Source: Symbiodinium microadriaticum
Lineage: Eukaryota > Sar > Dinophyceae > Suessiales > Symbiodiniaceae
Direction of reading: 5' to 3'
Assembly: GCA_001939145.1 (NCBI GenBank)
Contig: LSRX01000782.1
Location: 220,936-284,935, forward strand
Length of the DNA stretch: 64,000 nucleotides
Shown here: positions 46,274 through 57,828 of the stretch, one piece after another
How the letters are laid out: every line of letters starts with the position of its first letter
How positions within the stretch are numbered: the first letter of the stretch is position 1
The notes under the pieces: model-generated
Told to the model about the DNA's origin: nothing
The model's input: the letters and a program-made list of their open reading frames with translations, nothing else
The model's database searches: none
Position numbers and translations under genes: made by a program

Positions 46274-47078
46274 TCAGCAATCCTCCGAATCACTGTCAGC
46301 TTCGTCATCCAGCGAGGGTGAATCCTGAAAGAGCTTCATCCTGCACCCGGAGCACCAGCACCCGATATGCCTGAACTAGCAGCACCGGACCCGCAAGTGC
46401 AAGGTCCTAGCTTCGTCACGTGAAGTGTTTGGAGTAGCCTCCACTTGCGTATCCGGCCACACGGGTGCTTTTCGTCACACACTCGTCGAACCTGCTTTGG
46501 CGACTTGGTCACAGACTCCTCGAACCACTGGGCCTGAAGCACTTCATACGAGGAAACATCCACAAGCAGGCATGCCCAAGACGCCTTCACAGTCCGGCCA
46601 GTCAACTTGCCAAGCATTCTTACCTGGGACAAAAGATTTCCAGCCTCTTGTCATGTTACAATGGCGCAGCTTCCTGCCGGCACAGGTACCATAGATGGAA
46701 CCAGCCTGTCCCAGTCCTGGCTCACCTTGACATCGGAGTGACAGTGGCCCATTCGGCATGAGAGTGACCACACATGCTGCCGAGGTTCAGCTAATCGAAC
46801 CATACTCTCCGCATCCTCCTTGCTCGCAGCACAGCGCCTCGGAGCCAATCTTGCATGCAACTTGCCGCCAAGCCTTCTCAACCAAATCTGCTGCTGCCTC
46901 AGGCCTCCCCAGACCATGCCTTGCGGAGAAGGCACTGCGATGCCTCGGGCAGCTGAAATGTCCTTGGCAGCACATCCCTTTGCACTCATGTCATCCACAT
47001 GCGAGGAGAACCTTGGGCAATCGCTTCACTGCCTCATCGGCGAGTCGACGATGCTCGGCCTGGTACATGCGGACTGCA
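46274..47078 (-). CDS. Unassigned gene with acidic C-terminus
   Basis: Coding-like minus-strand exons: from 47073, VRMYQAEHRRLADEAVKRLP; about 46905-46790, AAADLVEKAWRQVACKIG (an alternative frame, AASKEDAESMVRLAEP, is also open); about 46560-46420, EVLQAQWFEESVTKSPKQV, RRVCDEKHPCGRIRKWRLLQ. A terminal exon from about 46341 reads MKLFQDSPSLDDEADSDSED and then stops at 46274. The acidic tail and dense helices suggest a soluble, possibly nuclear protein. No family was recognised. The 79-bp array begins about 150 bases beyond the stop. Confidence 0.55.
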
Positions 47079-47099
47079 CCCAGGTGAATTGATGCAATA

Positions 47100-47940
47100 C
47101 CTGCTTCTGTCGCGCCTCAAAAAGGTGAGCAAAGTGAGTGTCTGACTCCTTGACCTGGCAACGAACGGAGCTTCACATTCTTCCCCTGTATCATTCGACT
47201 TGCTCAAAGTGCTCCGCCGACCTGCCCGACCACCATCAAGCCTTTCACCAGTGCCTTAGATCAGGTCTCCATCTGCCTTAGCCTGAAACCGCCCGGACCA
47301 TTCAGCGAGTTTTCCTCTGCTTCTGACTGCTTCGCAGTGCTAGCAGCACCAATAACTAACTGATAGATGGCATATGGGCCCATCTGGGGCAAGGAGCCAA
47401 TTAAGCTCAAACAGGCCTTGCTACCAAGCACCTCATGTTTAACACGAGGATTTCACAAGGATGGCAGCAGGCCAATTCTGCTGGTCCATAGATCAGATCC
47501 ATGAGTTCTCACGGTGAGATCCGGGAGAAAAACCAACCTGGCACCATCATTTACTCCAAGAGTTGGAGGTCGCTGGCGATCAGCGCCAATCACACCTCGT
47601 CAAGGAGCAATCAATGACTGAGTCTGCCACACAGGAAAACCATTGCTTGTTTGTCGTTACCATGCCGCCTCGTCGACATAGTCTAGATCGACCACATCGT
47701 CATCGGTTAGGTCAAGGAAATCCTGCACTTTGGTGGCAGTTCTAGGACAAGGCGAGGGAATCTGGCGCGCCTCAACGTACAGCATGACAGAGCAAATGGC
47801 CTGAAGAGAGTAAGTATTGAAGGCTTGCTTCTGTCGGTGCAAATATTCCTGTGACTATTTGTTTTGATTCCTCTCCATGACCCTACTACAAGTAGGAGAA
47901 CGAAGACATCAGCCATCAGTCTCAAGGATTGGTGCCATGG
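47100..47940. other. Intergenic, no gene seen
   Basis: Short frames only. This is the spacer between the stop of the helical-repeat gene and the gene beginning near 47.08 kb. No simple repeat or RNA gene recognised. Confidence 0.45.
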
Positions 47941-47949
47941 CATGTTAGC

Positions 47950-50900
47950 CTAGAAAGGCCTCTTCCGACACCTCTTGCGCCGCTTTGAGCTGGCACCTGC
48001 GTGACCGCACGATGTGACCAAGCCAACGGAAGCAACAGCATGCTCATGCTGGGCACGGATGCTCTTGTGTGCAACTTTGAGTTCAAGCCGCATGTTGCGC
48101 TCGTCATTCTCCGCGCATGTCTCATCCTCGGAGTCGGAGTGCTGGATCAGGAGCCCCACTGCCTGCACACGAAGGTCACTGACACCGTGTCCATAGCTGG
48201 AAACCAAAGCGACCGCTCACCTCTTCACAGGTCACACCCGCCTGAAGGCAGCTTCAGTGAGATGGGGTGTCGCTCAGTAGCCATTTCTACATGAACCCGA
48301 ATTGACAATGCATAGCCACTGGGCGGAACCCACCTTCGAGCTGCCAGATGTAGCCACCGAGCATGCAGATAGCATGCCAGACCTCATACTCGACGAAGAG
48401 CTGACACACGGACAGGGTGTCCTTTCAACGGGAGAGCTGTGGAATATGACCTGCACCCGTTCATCCAGCTCGTCTAGTGACTTGCAATGTGATGCTGAAG
48501 CTCCTCTGGCCGCATGCATCGGACCTGGAATCCATGGCTTGCTCTTGCGCGGCCCGTCTCAAACTCGCTGCAACCTCTGCACGGCGCACGTCTCTGAATT
48601 CGCAGGCGCGCAAGGCGCGAAAAACGCTGCTCACTTCAACCACCGTGCCTGGCACAAATGGGATTCTATCTCAGCCTCCACCTGCGATTGAAAGCCAATA
48701 TAAAGCCATGAGGTTTCAATTGCGTCTGCTTCCCCAGCAAAGCCTTGACGGTCTCAGGGCCCGTCGGCAACCACGTGTCTTCTGCAGCGCGTCTCAGGCT
48801 TTCTGCAACCTGCAGCCATCGTGTGACAAACGAAGCCACATCCCTGGTTGCTGAAGCCACACCCTGCGACGAGCACGTTGAAAGTCATCTGCTTCCTGCA
48901 GGGACGCGACGAATAACTCTGAGCCTCTTTTGATTCCTGGCATCTCATGAAGAAGACATGCAACACAAGCAACTCTGAGTGTGCGCTTTGCTCTCTGGAA
49001 ATTGATCGATACCGAAAGCCAGCGCGAACAAAAACTCAACGCAGCGCTGGGTCCGAGTAACGTCAATCAAAATGAGGCCCAGGTCCGTGACCTACTGTTA
49101 GAAAGGCTTGTCAACTGCATCGGCCTTGCCGAGAGCTTCCCAACCAGCCCTACTAACACACGAAGAGCCTCGACCCTGCACCCCTCGGACTCGGCAGAAG
49201 TAATCCCTCGGAGGACTGTTACTGGGAGTCCTGTAAACCAAAGCCTTAGGTTAACCGTCGCTTGCGATACACTCCCATGTGACCTTATACTGACTCGTAG
49301 TTGTTGGCATGAGAGGATCGGCCTATCGGCAGCCCCAAAACCTCACAAAACTCCTTCTCCGCTGTGCGCAGATCTTCCCAGCCGAACTCCGCAGCCTGCT
49401 TGAGGCATTCAGCCACCTGCGCCGTCCGTGGAACGACAAGCCAGGAACATGTCACACACCCATCCTGCCTTTCGACGAGACTGCTCAAATTCGTCATCCT
49501 CAGTTCAGCTAAAGTTCAAACAGCATGGCCCCTTACTCGAGAGAGGCATTGTGCGATGTGCAGATAGCAAGGACGGCTATTGCTTTGAGAATGTGCTGAG
49601 GAGCCTCATTCTCCCGCTCGTCTGCGGCTGGGGATGGCATCTCTCCAGCATCCTCGCATTCCATCACCTGAAGGCCACAAGCAGAAGCGATCGCCCCCAC
49701 ACAGCGTGGACATGTTCAACTCGTTCTGCGACAGGCAATTTTCTGCCTCGGCGCTGCCGTCCTCCTCAGCGAGTTTCAGCTTCAACCCCGTGGCGTGCAA
49801 GACGTGGCACCGGGTTCCAGGCAGTTTCGGAGGTGTCCAAGGCTTCAGATAAGCCGGCTTCCACAGCACGGCTGATTCTGTGCTGGAACTCCGTTGAACA
49901 ACCTTCTCGTCGCAGCACCTCCACCAGCACCTTCAGAAAGGTATCTCCTCGGCATGCACCGCTTGCTTCAGTCGGACTGCACGCGCCCGAGTCTCACAAG
50001 AAGCCAAGCTTCTCAAGCTGCTGCCCATGTGCTCTTGTGGCGACTGGACCTCCTCCTGCATCCATGGCTTTTGAATATGAAAAGCAAAGGATGCGGTAGC
50101 TAGTCCAAGGTCCTGTGTGCTTTCCACGACGGGCCTCTGCTCGGCATTGTTTTCCTCCTCAGAGCCTTGCCTTTGCTCGTGGACGAAGGTCTGGGCTGGA
50201 TCCTTTCTGAACTCCTGAGCCTGTTCCTGCATTTCCTGCGAATCAGCCTCTCTTGACTCTGGGGTCTCCAGAGTCTCGAGGGTCTCTAGACTCTCTGGAG
50301 GCCTTGGCGGCGAGAGCTCCTCTGCGACCAACTCCTGCCCTGCATCCTTCTCACTGGGCCTCTGCCGACGCCGCTTCGGAGCTGTAGGAGCCGGCAGTTT
50401 CGGTGGAACGGGCACCTGCAGCTTGGGCTCGCATGCGGAACCTTCTTCCAGGTCCACTGCAGGAGAGGTTCGTAGGCTCGAGGTGCCACCGCAGCAGCAG
50501 GCTCAGCCGGCACGACCAGACGCCGCCAACCGGGACCTGGCGACTTCGAGCGGGACCTTTGCCTTGCAGCAGCCTAGCCGAGCTTGCCGTAGACACTGCG
50601 GCCCACGTCGGCATCTTTGGGCGGCTTGTGGATCTCCTGCGCTCGTCGAAACCGAAGGAAAGGTCAGTAGGTCAGCTGTCGTCGGCGACATCTTCCGCTG
50701 TTCGAGGTCCGAATGGAAAGACTGTCTCTAAAGTCCTACAGCTGGACTCGGGAGCTCTAGAGACTCTGGATGCTCGATTGCAACGGCTTCCACTGCTGTC
50801 TTCAAGTACAACTCCGAAAGCACGATTGTCGACTCGTCCAGTGTCAAGGACGCATGTATCCTCAAGCTCGACCGACGTTTCAAAAAGAGAATGACTGTCC

Positions 50901-51170
50901 TGCTGCCAGTTGTGACTGCCAGGCTTCACCATCGTAAAGTTGTGCTCAATGTACGTCAGGCCATTCTCGCCTTAATCTCCCACGCACAACACGGTTCCAT
51001 CAGTTTCTCCTTCATGTTGGCTACCGCTCGTGGCCAGGTGGCTCTGCAAGCCGGCTTCGCGCCTCCTTGGATTCAACTTACATGCTCCACAAGCAAACCC
51101 ATAATGGCTGTTGCTTCCCTCCTCCGTCTGAAGGGGTACCCATGTGAAAACCACGTTTAAAGGCTTCATA
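47950..51170 (-). CDS. Unassigned multi-exon protein with repeated helical units
   Basis: Coding-like minus-strand exons include AVANMKEKLMEPCCAWEIK (about 51030-50955), HSLFETSVELEDTCVLDTG, an acidic Pro/Glu-rich disordered stretch (50457-50080: RRRQRPSEKDAGQELVAEEL), and TFLKVLVEVLRREGCSTEFQ (about 49950-49760). A recurring helix follows: RTAQVAECLKQAAEFGWEDL (about 49430), WLQVAESLRRAAEDTW (about 48815) and RRAEVAASLRRAAQEQAMDS (about 48585). The last exon carries DSEDETCAENDERNMRLELK and ends with a basic tail, SSKRRKRCRKRPF, before the stop at 47950, a plausible nuclear localisation signal. The repeat V-A-x-x-L-[KR]-x-A-A-[EQ] implies a superhelical or coiled architecture. Splice sites and a single-gene model are inferred; no known family assigned. 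Confidence 0.5.
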
Positions 51171-52780
51171 TGGCTTCATGACCCTATGCCCTATGCTTCA
51201 ACAGCTTCTGTCATCCAGCAAGTGTCATGCGGTCGACGATGCTGCCTCATGTGTCGGGCCTCAAACCCACGAAACTAGTCGGAGCTGCGACAGTGGACAG
51301 CACCTACTTCTGCCTCCCTTGTTCGGCACCCTTACTGTTACTACGGCGGCCTCACTCTAGCAAACTCTACGTAGACAGATGTCCGATCCCGCAGGACACG
51401 TCAAGGAAGATAAAGACTGAAGATAGCAAAGGGAAAAGTGCAGCTTAAGTGCGAAGGTGGCGGAGATGGCGAGGCAGCCCACTCTCCTGGCCGGTGTTTG
51501 GCCACTAGCAGAGGGTTCAATTTGACCGAGTGTTATTTCGAACTGCGCACCACCGCATCTGTCTTGTGCTGCTACACTTGGACATGCAAGATTTCGGGTT
51601 CATCGACGCTGGACACTGGCGGAGCTCTCCTGCCCCGAAAACCTGAACCGTGCACAGCAGCTCCCACAACCTCCCCACCTCCCGACTGCGACCGATGCAA
51701 GGTCTCGCGATGTTTCTCTCGCTTTCGTTGGCCAGCCACCACCGCACTGCTTCAGCATGCCTGCTATAAAGTAGAACCAGCGTTGTCACAAGCGACTGAC
51801 TAAAGCTATCTCTCTTCTTTCCTTGGGCTTTGTCAGGACCCTCTGCTAGCACAATGCGGCAACGAACTGCCTCAAGCGCCGCTCGGGCTAACCCACCAAC
51901 GTTCACCACAAGGGCAGGTTTCACTGGGACTCCTTCCGCACTTGGGCCAAAGTGTTTCCATGTGTATCCTTTCTTCTTTCATGTCATTCCGCGAGGCCGC
52001 TTCCCTTATGGCCCTAGGCCCCCCGTCCGCCCCCGTCGTGTTTGTGCCGCAGACTTTGAAGGCCTCGGAAACAAGGCAACAGGCGGCTGCGGGAGACCCC
52101 CACCCCCACCCTTCACCGTGCAGCTCCGAAACCGTTTCAGGGCCTGTTGCTGCTGCTTCTGGTCCCTTGTCCGAGGGCCTGCCTTTATTCCTACAACTAC
52201 TGCCAATTATCCTGTGAGGTCTGTAGCTCAGTTCCGCTTCTAAAGTGATCCTCCCGCTGACAACGGACGAACAGAAGATTCTCCCTTGTAATCTCTCCTT
52301 CATACTTTATTTGGCGTGCTGCACAGCCAGTCTCCCCACAGCTGTGGATGGTGACAGCCGGCACAGCTGCTGCAACGCACGCACATAGTTTTGGGGCCGT
52401 CTCGATGCAGAAGCGTTCTGAACCATTTATGCGAAGCTGGAGATCGTTTGGAGCCTTTAGTGGTCACCCACCCATGCGGCCCAACCTCGTCTGCCCTTCG
52501 GCCGCCTGCGTTTGCCACCAGCACTGAGGACGATGATCTTGATCTGACACGGGGGTGCTCGGGGCGTGACAGAGATGAAAAAGACAAACTTTTGCCAAGA
52601 TCATCTGCATGGGCACCGAAGGGAGAAGACAATCAACAACTGTCGCCCGCCTCGTCCTCTTGCCTAGTACGGCGCACACACAGACACACAGACACACAGA
52701 CGGACCAAGAGGCACTGAGCATGTCACAGACAGGAATCTGCGGAAGCGAAATCACATCTCAAGTCCGGAAGCCGGCTGAC
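51171..52780. other. No confident gene
   Basis: Several mid-size open frames occur on both strands (for example 51517-51924 minus and 51942-52217 plus) without a recognisable family. A short CA-rich run lies at 52675-52702. Confidence 0.35.
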
Positions 52781-52789
52781 CAACATGCA

Positions 52790-54030
52790 GGGTTGGCTGC
52801 AGAGGGTTGCCCAAGATGCAAAAAAATCCCTTTGTTGCGTTGATACGTTCGGCCGACATGCCACAAGGCGAGCGGACATGCAAGGTTTGCAGCCAGAGAT
52901 ATAAAAAGCCTTTGTATCTGAAGCAGCCAACCCTGCATGTCAGCCGTTTATTTACTATTTAACTATTCTACTACTTGGGGTTGCCGCCCGAAACTCGAAA
53001 ATCGCCTTGCGCTTCGCCTTTGCGCGGTCTTGCTCGCACACGGTTTACAGCACATTACACTACTTTATCGCCCTTGCGCTCGCCCTTGCGCCGTGCTGGT
53101 TTTGGAGCAGGTCCTAAACCTGCATCAAAATATTGAAGTGCGCTGTTAGCCTACGGTCAAGAGGCTGGGGCTTAGAACAACTCTCAATTTCGCTCCATAT
53201 ACAGCACTGCCGTGGCCGATGTTTCGCCGCTCACACTCGGGCAATCCAGGCGAGGCATGTGGTCTTAGGTTGGCAAAGCGGGACTTCAAACAAAGCCCCT
53301 GGACAATAGACCCTCTAAGTCGGAATCGTCCTGCTTCCTCTGCCCAACCTCCTATTTCAGTTGTAGATACCCTAGTTCAGGACATTGGGCTCCATCTACA
53401 AACGTTGGCCGATGCTTGGGGTTGGCAGCCCGAGATATAGAAACGTTCTTGCATCTCGGGCAGCCAACCCTGCATGTCGGCGCTTTAATTGTTTACAGTT
53501 TTGATCTTTCATTACACATACAAAACCGGCCGATGTTTGGGGTTGATAGCCCAAGGTATCAGAACGTTCTTTGCATCTCGGCCAGCCAACCCTGCATGTC
53601 GCCTTTGACTATTTCACCGTGCTAATCTCTCGCTTCACATACAATACTGCCGTGGCCGATTTTTGGAGTTGGCAGCCCGAGATATGAAAGCGTTTTTCCG
53701 GCAGCCAACCGTGCATGTCGGCCTGTTTCCTCGTTACCGTGTTCATCTCTCATTCCACATGCAGTACCGGCAGCCCGAGATGTAAACACGTCGTTGCATC
53801 TCGGGCAGCCCTCTATGTCGGCCTTTTATTATTTACTATATTTTACAGTTTGAGACCACATACGGTACTACGTGTCTGTCGGCGTCTTACTATTTTAACA
53901 TTTCACTCCACATAAAGTACTGCTGTGGCCGATGTTTGGGGATGGCAGCTCGAGGTATAAAAATGATTTTGCATGTCAGGCAGCCCACACTGCATGTCGG
54001 CTCGCCTTTCGGCATGTCGGCCGGCGGCCG
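52790..54030. repeat. Degenerate hairpin-forming tandem repeat
   Basis: Six or seven degenerate copies of a unit of roughly 110-130 bases. Each has GGGTTGGCAGCCCGAGAT, a loop of about 16 bases, then ATCTCGGGCAGCCAACCC. The two arms pair over 18 bases with one mismatch; the best copy is 53420-53471. The arms are followed by TGCATGTCGG and an AT-rich spacer with ATTTCACTCCACAT-like words. Divergence between copies suggests age. Confidence 0.85.
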
Positions 54031-56500
54031 AACACATGCCTCACATCTCACATCTTGCCGAGTTGCCCAGGATGCGACTTCAGCGGAGCCAATCTCGCTT
54101 TGGCTTGAGGCTTTGTTGTCCAAAGCAGTGGCACGGTCTCGTGGTCAGCATTGCCCACATCCAACACGCGCGCAACCTAGAGAAACAGAGACAGATGGGT
54201 CAATCAAGCACGGAATGGCACAGCAGTGCTTCCAAGACTCTGCAGGTGGGAGCAGCATTCGGCTGGAGGCTTCCGTGCATCAGGCGTGCCTCGCAACTAT
54301 GCAAGGGACTTGGGTCTCATATTCCAGGATTTGCAGATGCGGCCGGCCTCAGGCAACTCCGGATGCGCGGCTGAACCCTCTGTGAACCAAGATTTACGAG
54401 AAAAGCTGATGAGGGCTCTTGCAGCACTTGCGCCACCGGTCGAGATCTTGCCAGGCAGAGTCCAAACTGCTAAAGGACCTGCAAGTTTGCTAAGATTCTG
54501 TGGCCCTTGCAAGGGAAGCTGCAGGGGCATCAGAGCCTGCCGGATGTTCGAACTCTCACCCGCGACACGAAACAGACGCCAAGGCTAGGACTGTCAATGT
54601 AAACCGCCGCTTCAAGCGCTGACATCACGATTGTTTTCTTCATGTCTGCCTGTCATGCAGGGGCATAGGCAGAAAAAAAGGATCACCTCGCATCTGGCCT
54701 GAGAGCGTTCGAGGACCATGTTCAGCTTCAGCTCTAAGTTAGTGAGCTGCCCTGAAAGAAAGGAAAGCTCTTGCTAAGTGCGCATCCCTAAGCCGCACCC
54801 TCCCGTCATGGACAGCCCCACTCTTTTCGTCAAATTGGTGGCCTATGGAGCTGCCCTGACTCAGTGACCTGCTTTCAGGCAATGCAAGAGATTCGGAAAT
54901 GCTACGGCTATAGCGCGCTGGAGCTGCACCTTGTGACAGCTCTGCTGTTGAAGCTTAGGCCGTGCATTGACTCTAAGAGATGCTAGGACAAGGAGGGCCT
55001 CAATATCTTCGACAGGTTGGTCAGAAGTCGCCAAGCCTCAGAATTAGACGCAGCACATCACCCGGCCGTCGCCTAACCTCAACTGAAACCCATTGCCAAA
55101 CCCAAAGACCTAAGCATTCTCCAGACCCTGTGCCCGACAAAACAAATCCAAGACACACCCACCTTTCACACAGGCTTGATGGGAGCACGCCCGGCCAGGT
55201 CCCCGGACACACTCACCTAAACCCTAAACTGAACGATGCGTGAAATAGGAATATTCATTTAAGCCTTTCAACTTTACCCTGCAACGGAGGGAGTGGGTGA
55301 GTGACTGAGTGGAGACGGGACAGACGGAATCAAGCCAAACTTCAACGGTTGGAACATGGAGGCACCTTCGCCTTGCTTGTGAACCCGGTTTCAGTTACTC
55401 AGCCAGCTCCCTTCTGGGCAAGGCCCCCAGAGTCCCAGAACCACCCCCCAGAGCAGAGCGAGCTCGAGCCAGGTGCTTACTCACTTACTGGCCATCCCGC
55501 GTTTTCTGGGACAAGCAAAGCCCGAGAGATACGCTCCGATAGACTGAAGCAACATCATGCGGCCCTTCCAGCTGGACGCGCTGCTGTATCGTGCTGTATC
55601 TAAGAACCACCTCATGCCTAAAACCTTTCGCTGCGCGATAGTAACATGTGGATGTTTGTGTCTCCGAGGTGCAACCTGCTGAGTGCCAACACGCGATAGG
55701 AAAAAAAACGAACTGCCCAGATCCCTCGCGCAGCGGCCGCTAACTCGGACTCCTGAACTGCTTCACACTCCAATGTGCGGCTTCATTTGCAGGTACACCA
55801 GGCTGATCAGGCCTGGTTCCCTCTCTGATGCAAACCTTCGTTGGCCATGGTAGCATCAGAGAGCCGTACACCCCCCCGCTGCGTCTGACACGTTCATCCC
55901 AGCAAGTCCTAAATCCTCAGTGACAAGAGTTACACACACACACACACCCGCGCGCCCGCACGCGCGCCGACGGAGGTAGCAGCCACATGCAGCCATTTCC
56001 TTGACGCACACCTCCCCCATTCTGCATAGAAGACATGAGTGAAGCAAGCAAGTACGATTGCGCCTGGCCCCACAAAACTCAGGACTCAGTGCAAAGCTCC
56101 GAGGGTCCCACACTGTGCAAAGCCCCCATAAGCCCAAAGACTTTGGAAATGGTGCTCCAAGGAACTGTTTGCCTTGCGGCGCAGCAGCTACTGACATCAT
56201 TGCAGCTGTGATCGGCGCAGGAGGGCTGCGACAAATTTAGTAGCCGACGGGGCTCGCATAACCAAACTTCGAAGGCCTTCAGTCGCCAAACTGCGAAAGT
56301 TATCAAAGCACGGTGAAGGAGGGGCGGGTGCCCTGCCTGGGTGGTGCTTCAGGACTTGGTATTGCAAGTCCAAGTAGGGTGGCAGCTGATTCATGAACCT
56401 TGTGCTGCAAGTGGGGTCTTCAAATTCAGGGCCACTCCGCCAGCTTGCCACTTTCGGGTCTTGATGGGTCGCTTGATGGGTCGTTGTGACCGGCCTGGAG
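54031..56500. other. No confident gene
   Basis: One minus-strand stretch at 54530-54297 (NLSKLAGPLAVWTLPGKIS) could be an exon but matches nothing known to me. A CCTAAACCCTAAAC word is at 55216-55230. CA/CG-rich dinucleotides lie at 55932-55962. Otherwise short frames only. Confidence 0.35.
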
Positions 56501-56539
56501 AAACCCGAGCTCTACTGGTTGTAAAAACCGGTAGGCCAT

Positions 56540-57497
56540 TCATGCTCGGCACAGGCGACGCTCTGCAGATTTTCTGGACCCGAAGTTCGAAGAGGTAGTT
56601 GTGCCGACGAGTAGCTGGAGCATCGTGTAGATTCCTGAACAGTTATCAACCCAACATTCCTTGCAGTGGCCAAGGTCAGGACAGCGCCTGCCAGTACGAT
56701 GCCGTGAAGGATCATGGCCAGGATTCCAGACACGAGTCCTTGCCTCGCCCCATCGCAAGACTGCATGAAGAAGGCCCTCCACTTTAAACTCATCGTTTTG
56801 AATCCACGCCTCAAGTAGAGACTTACAACCTCGGCAACAGGCGACTGCGACGAGCGCCTTGCTCAACTCAGAGAAAGTCAGGTCCGGACAGGCCATGCCA
56901 ACCTCAGGCACGCCATCCCTTGCTGTCTTTGGGCCTTCTGCAGGGGGCCCTGGCTTGCATCCAAGCGACCACGGAGCAAGTGGAAGGAGAAAGTCGTGGA
57001 GGTGCACACACCTTTCCAATCTAGGCCCTGCTTTGGCTCACAACACCTCAAGACTGGACTTGCACCCTGTCAGTCGTGCTCGCTGCAGGTCAGATCCATA
57101 TTCTTGTGCTTTGGCCTGTCAGAAACAAGAGATTTTTCGAGGCCAGTGCGAGAAGCCACTGCATATTCCGGGCCCGGGTCTTGTCATCGAAGGCTTTTCC
57201 ATACTTCTCACGGTACCTTCAGCACCGCGGTCATCGCATCGCAAGAGCTGGACAAAAAAGAAATGCTGTCTTCAGAGGTCACGAGGGCAGCTTCTTGGCC
57301 AGCCTCTCAAAGTCTGACAGGACTTGAGCACAGGCACAGCAAGAGCTGGTCTGCACTTCCAACAGTAACGAGCTCCAGCGCAGTCTCGCAAAATGCCGAG
57401 CCGCTGGCGTACCCAAGAAAAAGCAACTTCCAGAGTCGGCCTTTTTCAAAGTCCAACACGACACACGATCACCCAAAAAGACCGCACTAGACAGCAA
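56540..57497 (-). CDS. Unassigned coding-like exons, possible I29 propeptide
   Basis: Minus-strand pieces in order: about 57370-57285 (CAQVLSDFERLAKKLPS), about 57220-57165 (YREKYGKAFDDKTRAR, after an AAG|G acceptor), and about 56905-56690, where two frames are open. One frame reads SELSKALVAVACCRGC; the other has a membrane-like stretch (GILAMILHGIVLAGAVLTLA). The F-x(n)-Y-x-x-x-YGK-x-F-x-D pattern recalls the I29 inhibitor propeptide of papain-like proteases, but the catalytic domain is not seen. Confidence 0.35.
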
Positions 57498-57660
57498 AGT
57501 TGAATTGCTTGAATTGCAGAGGAGTTTCGATGCTCAAGGCTTCGTTCTTCCATTCACGGAGAACCTGAGTCACTCACTCTGGCTATGGTGGAACAAGGAA
57601 AAGCCAGATTGAAATCTTCCGGCCCAGCAGTCCCAGTCCACATGGGCGACCACAAGTGTT

Positions 57661-57827
57661 CGCGCGCGTGTGTGTGTGTGTGTGTGTGTGTGGGTGTGGG
57701 GGTGCGTGTGTGTGTGTGTGTCTCTGCCTGTCTGTGCGTGTGTGTGTGTGTGTGCGTGTGTGTGTCTGTGTGTCTGTGTGTCTGTGTGTCTGTGTGTCTG
57801 TGTCTCTGTGTCTCTGTGTCTCTGTGT
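57661..57827. repeat. GT-rich compound microsatellite before the hexamer tract
   Basis: Irregular GT, TGTC and TCTG runs lead into the perfect hexamer repeat. One undetermined base is at 57828. Confidence 0.95.
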
Positions 57828-57828
57828 N

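Noticed and set aside
48302-48691. Plus-strand open frame of 129 codons
   Set aside because: Antisense to the repeated helical exon on the minus strand, which matches two neighbouring exons and is the better candidate.
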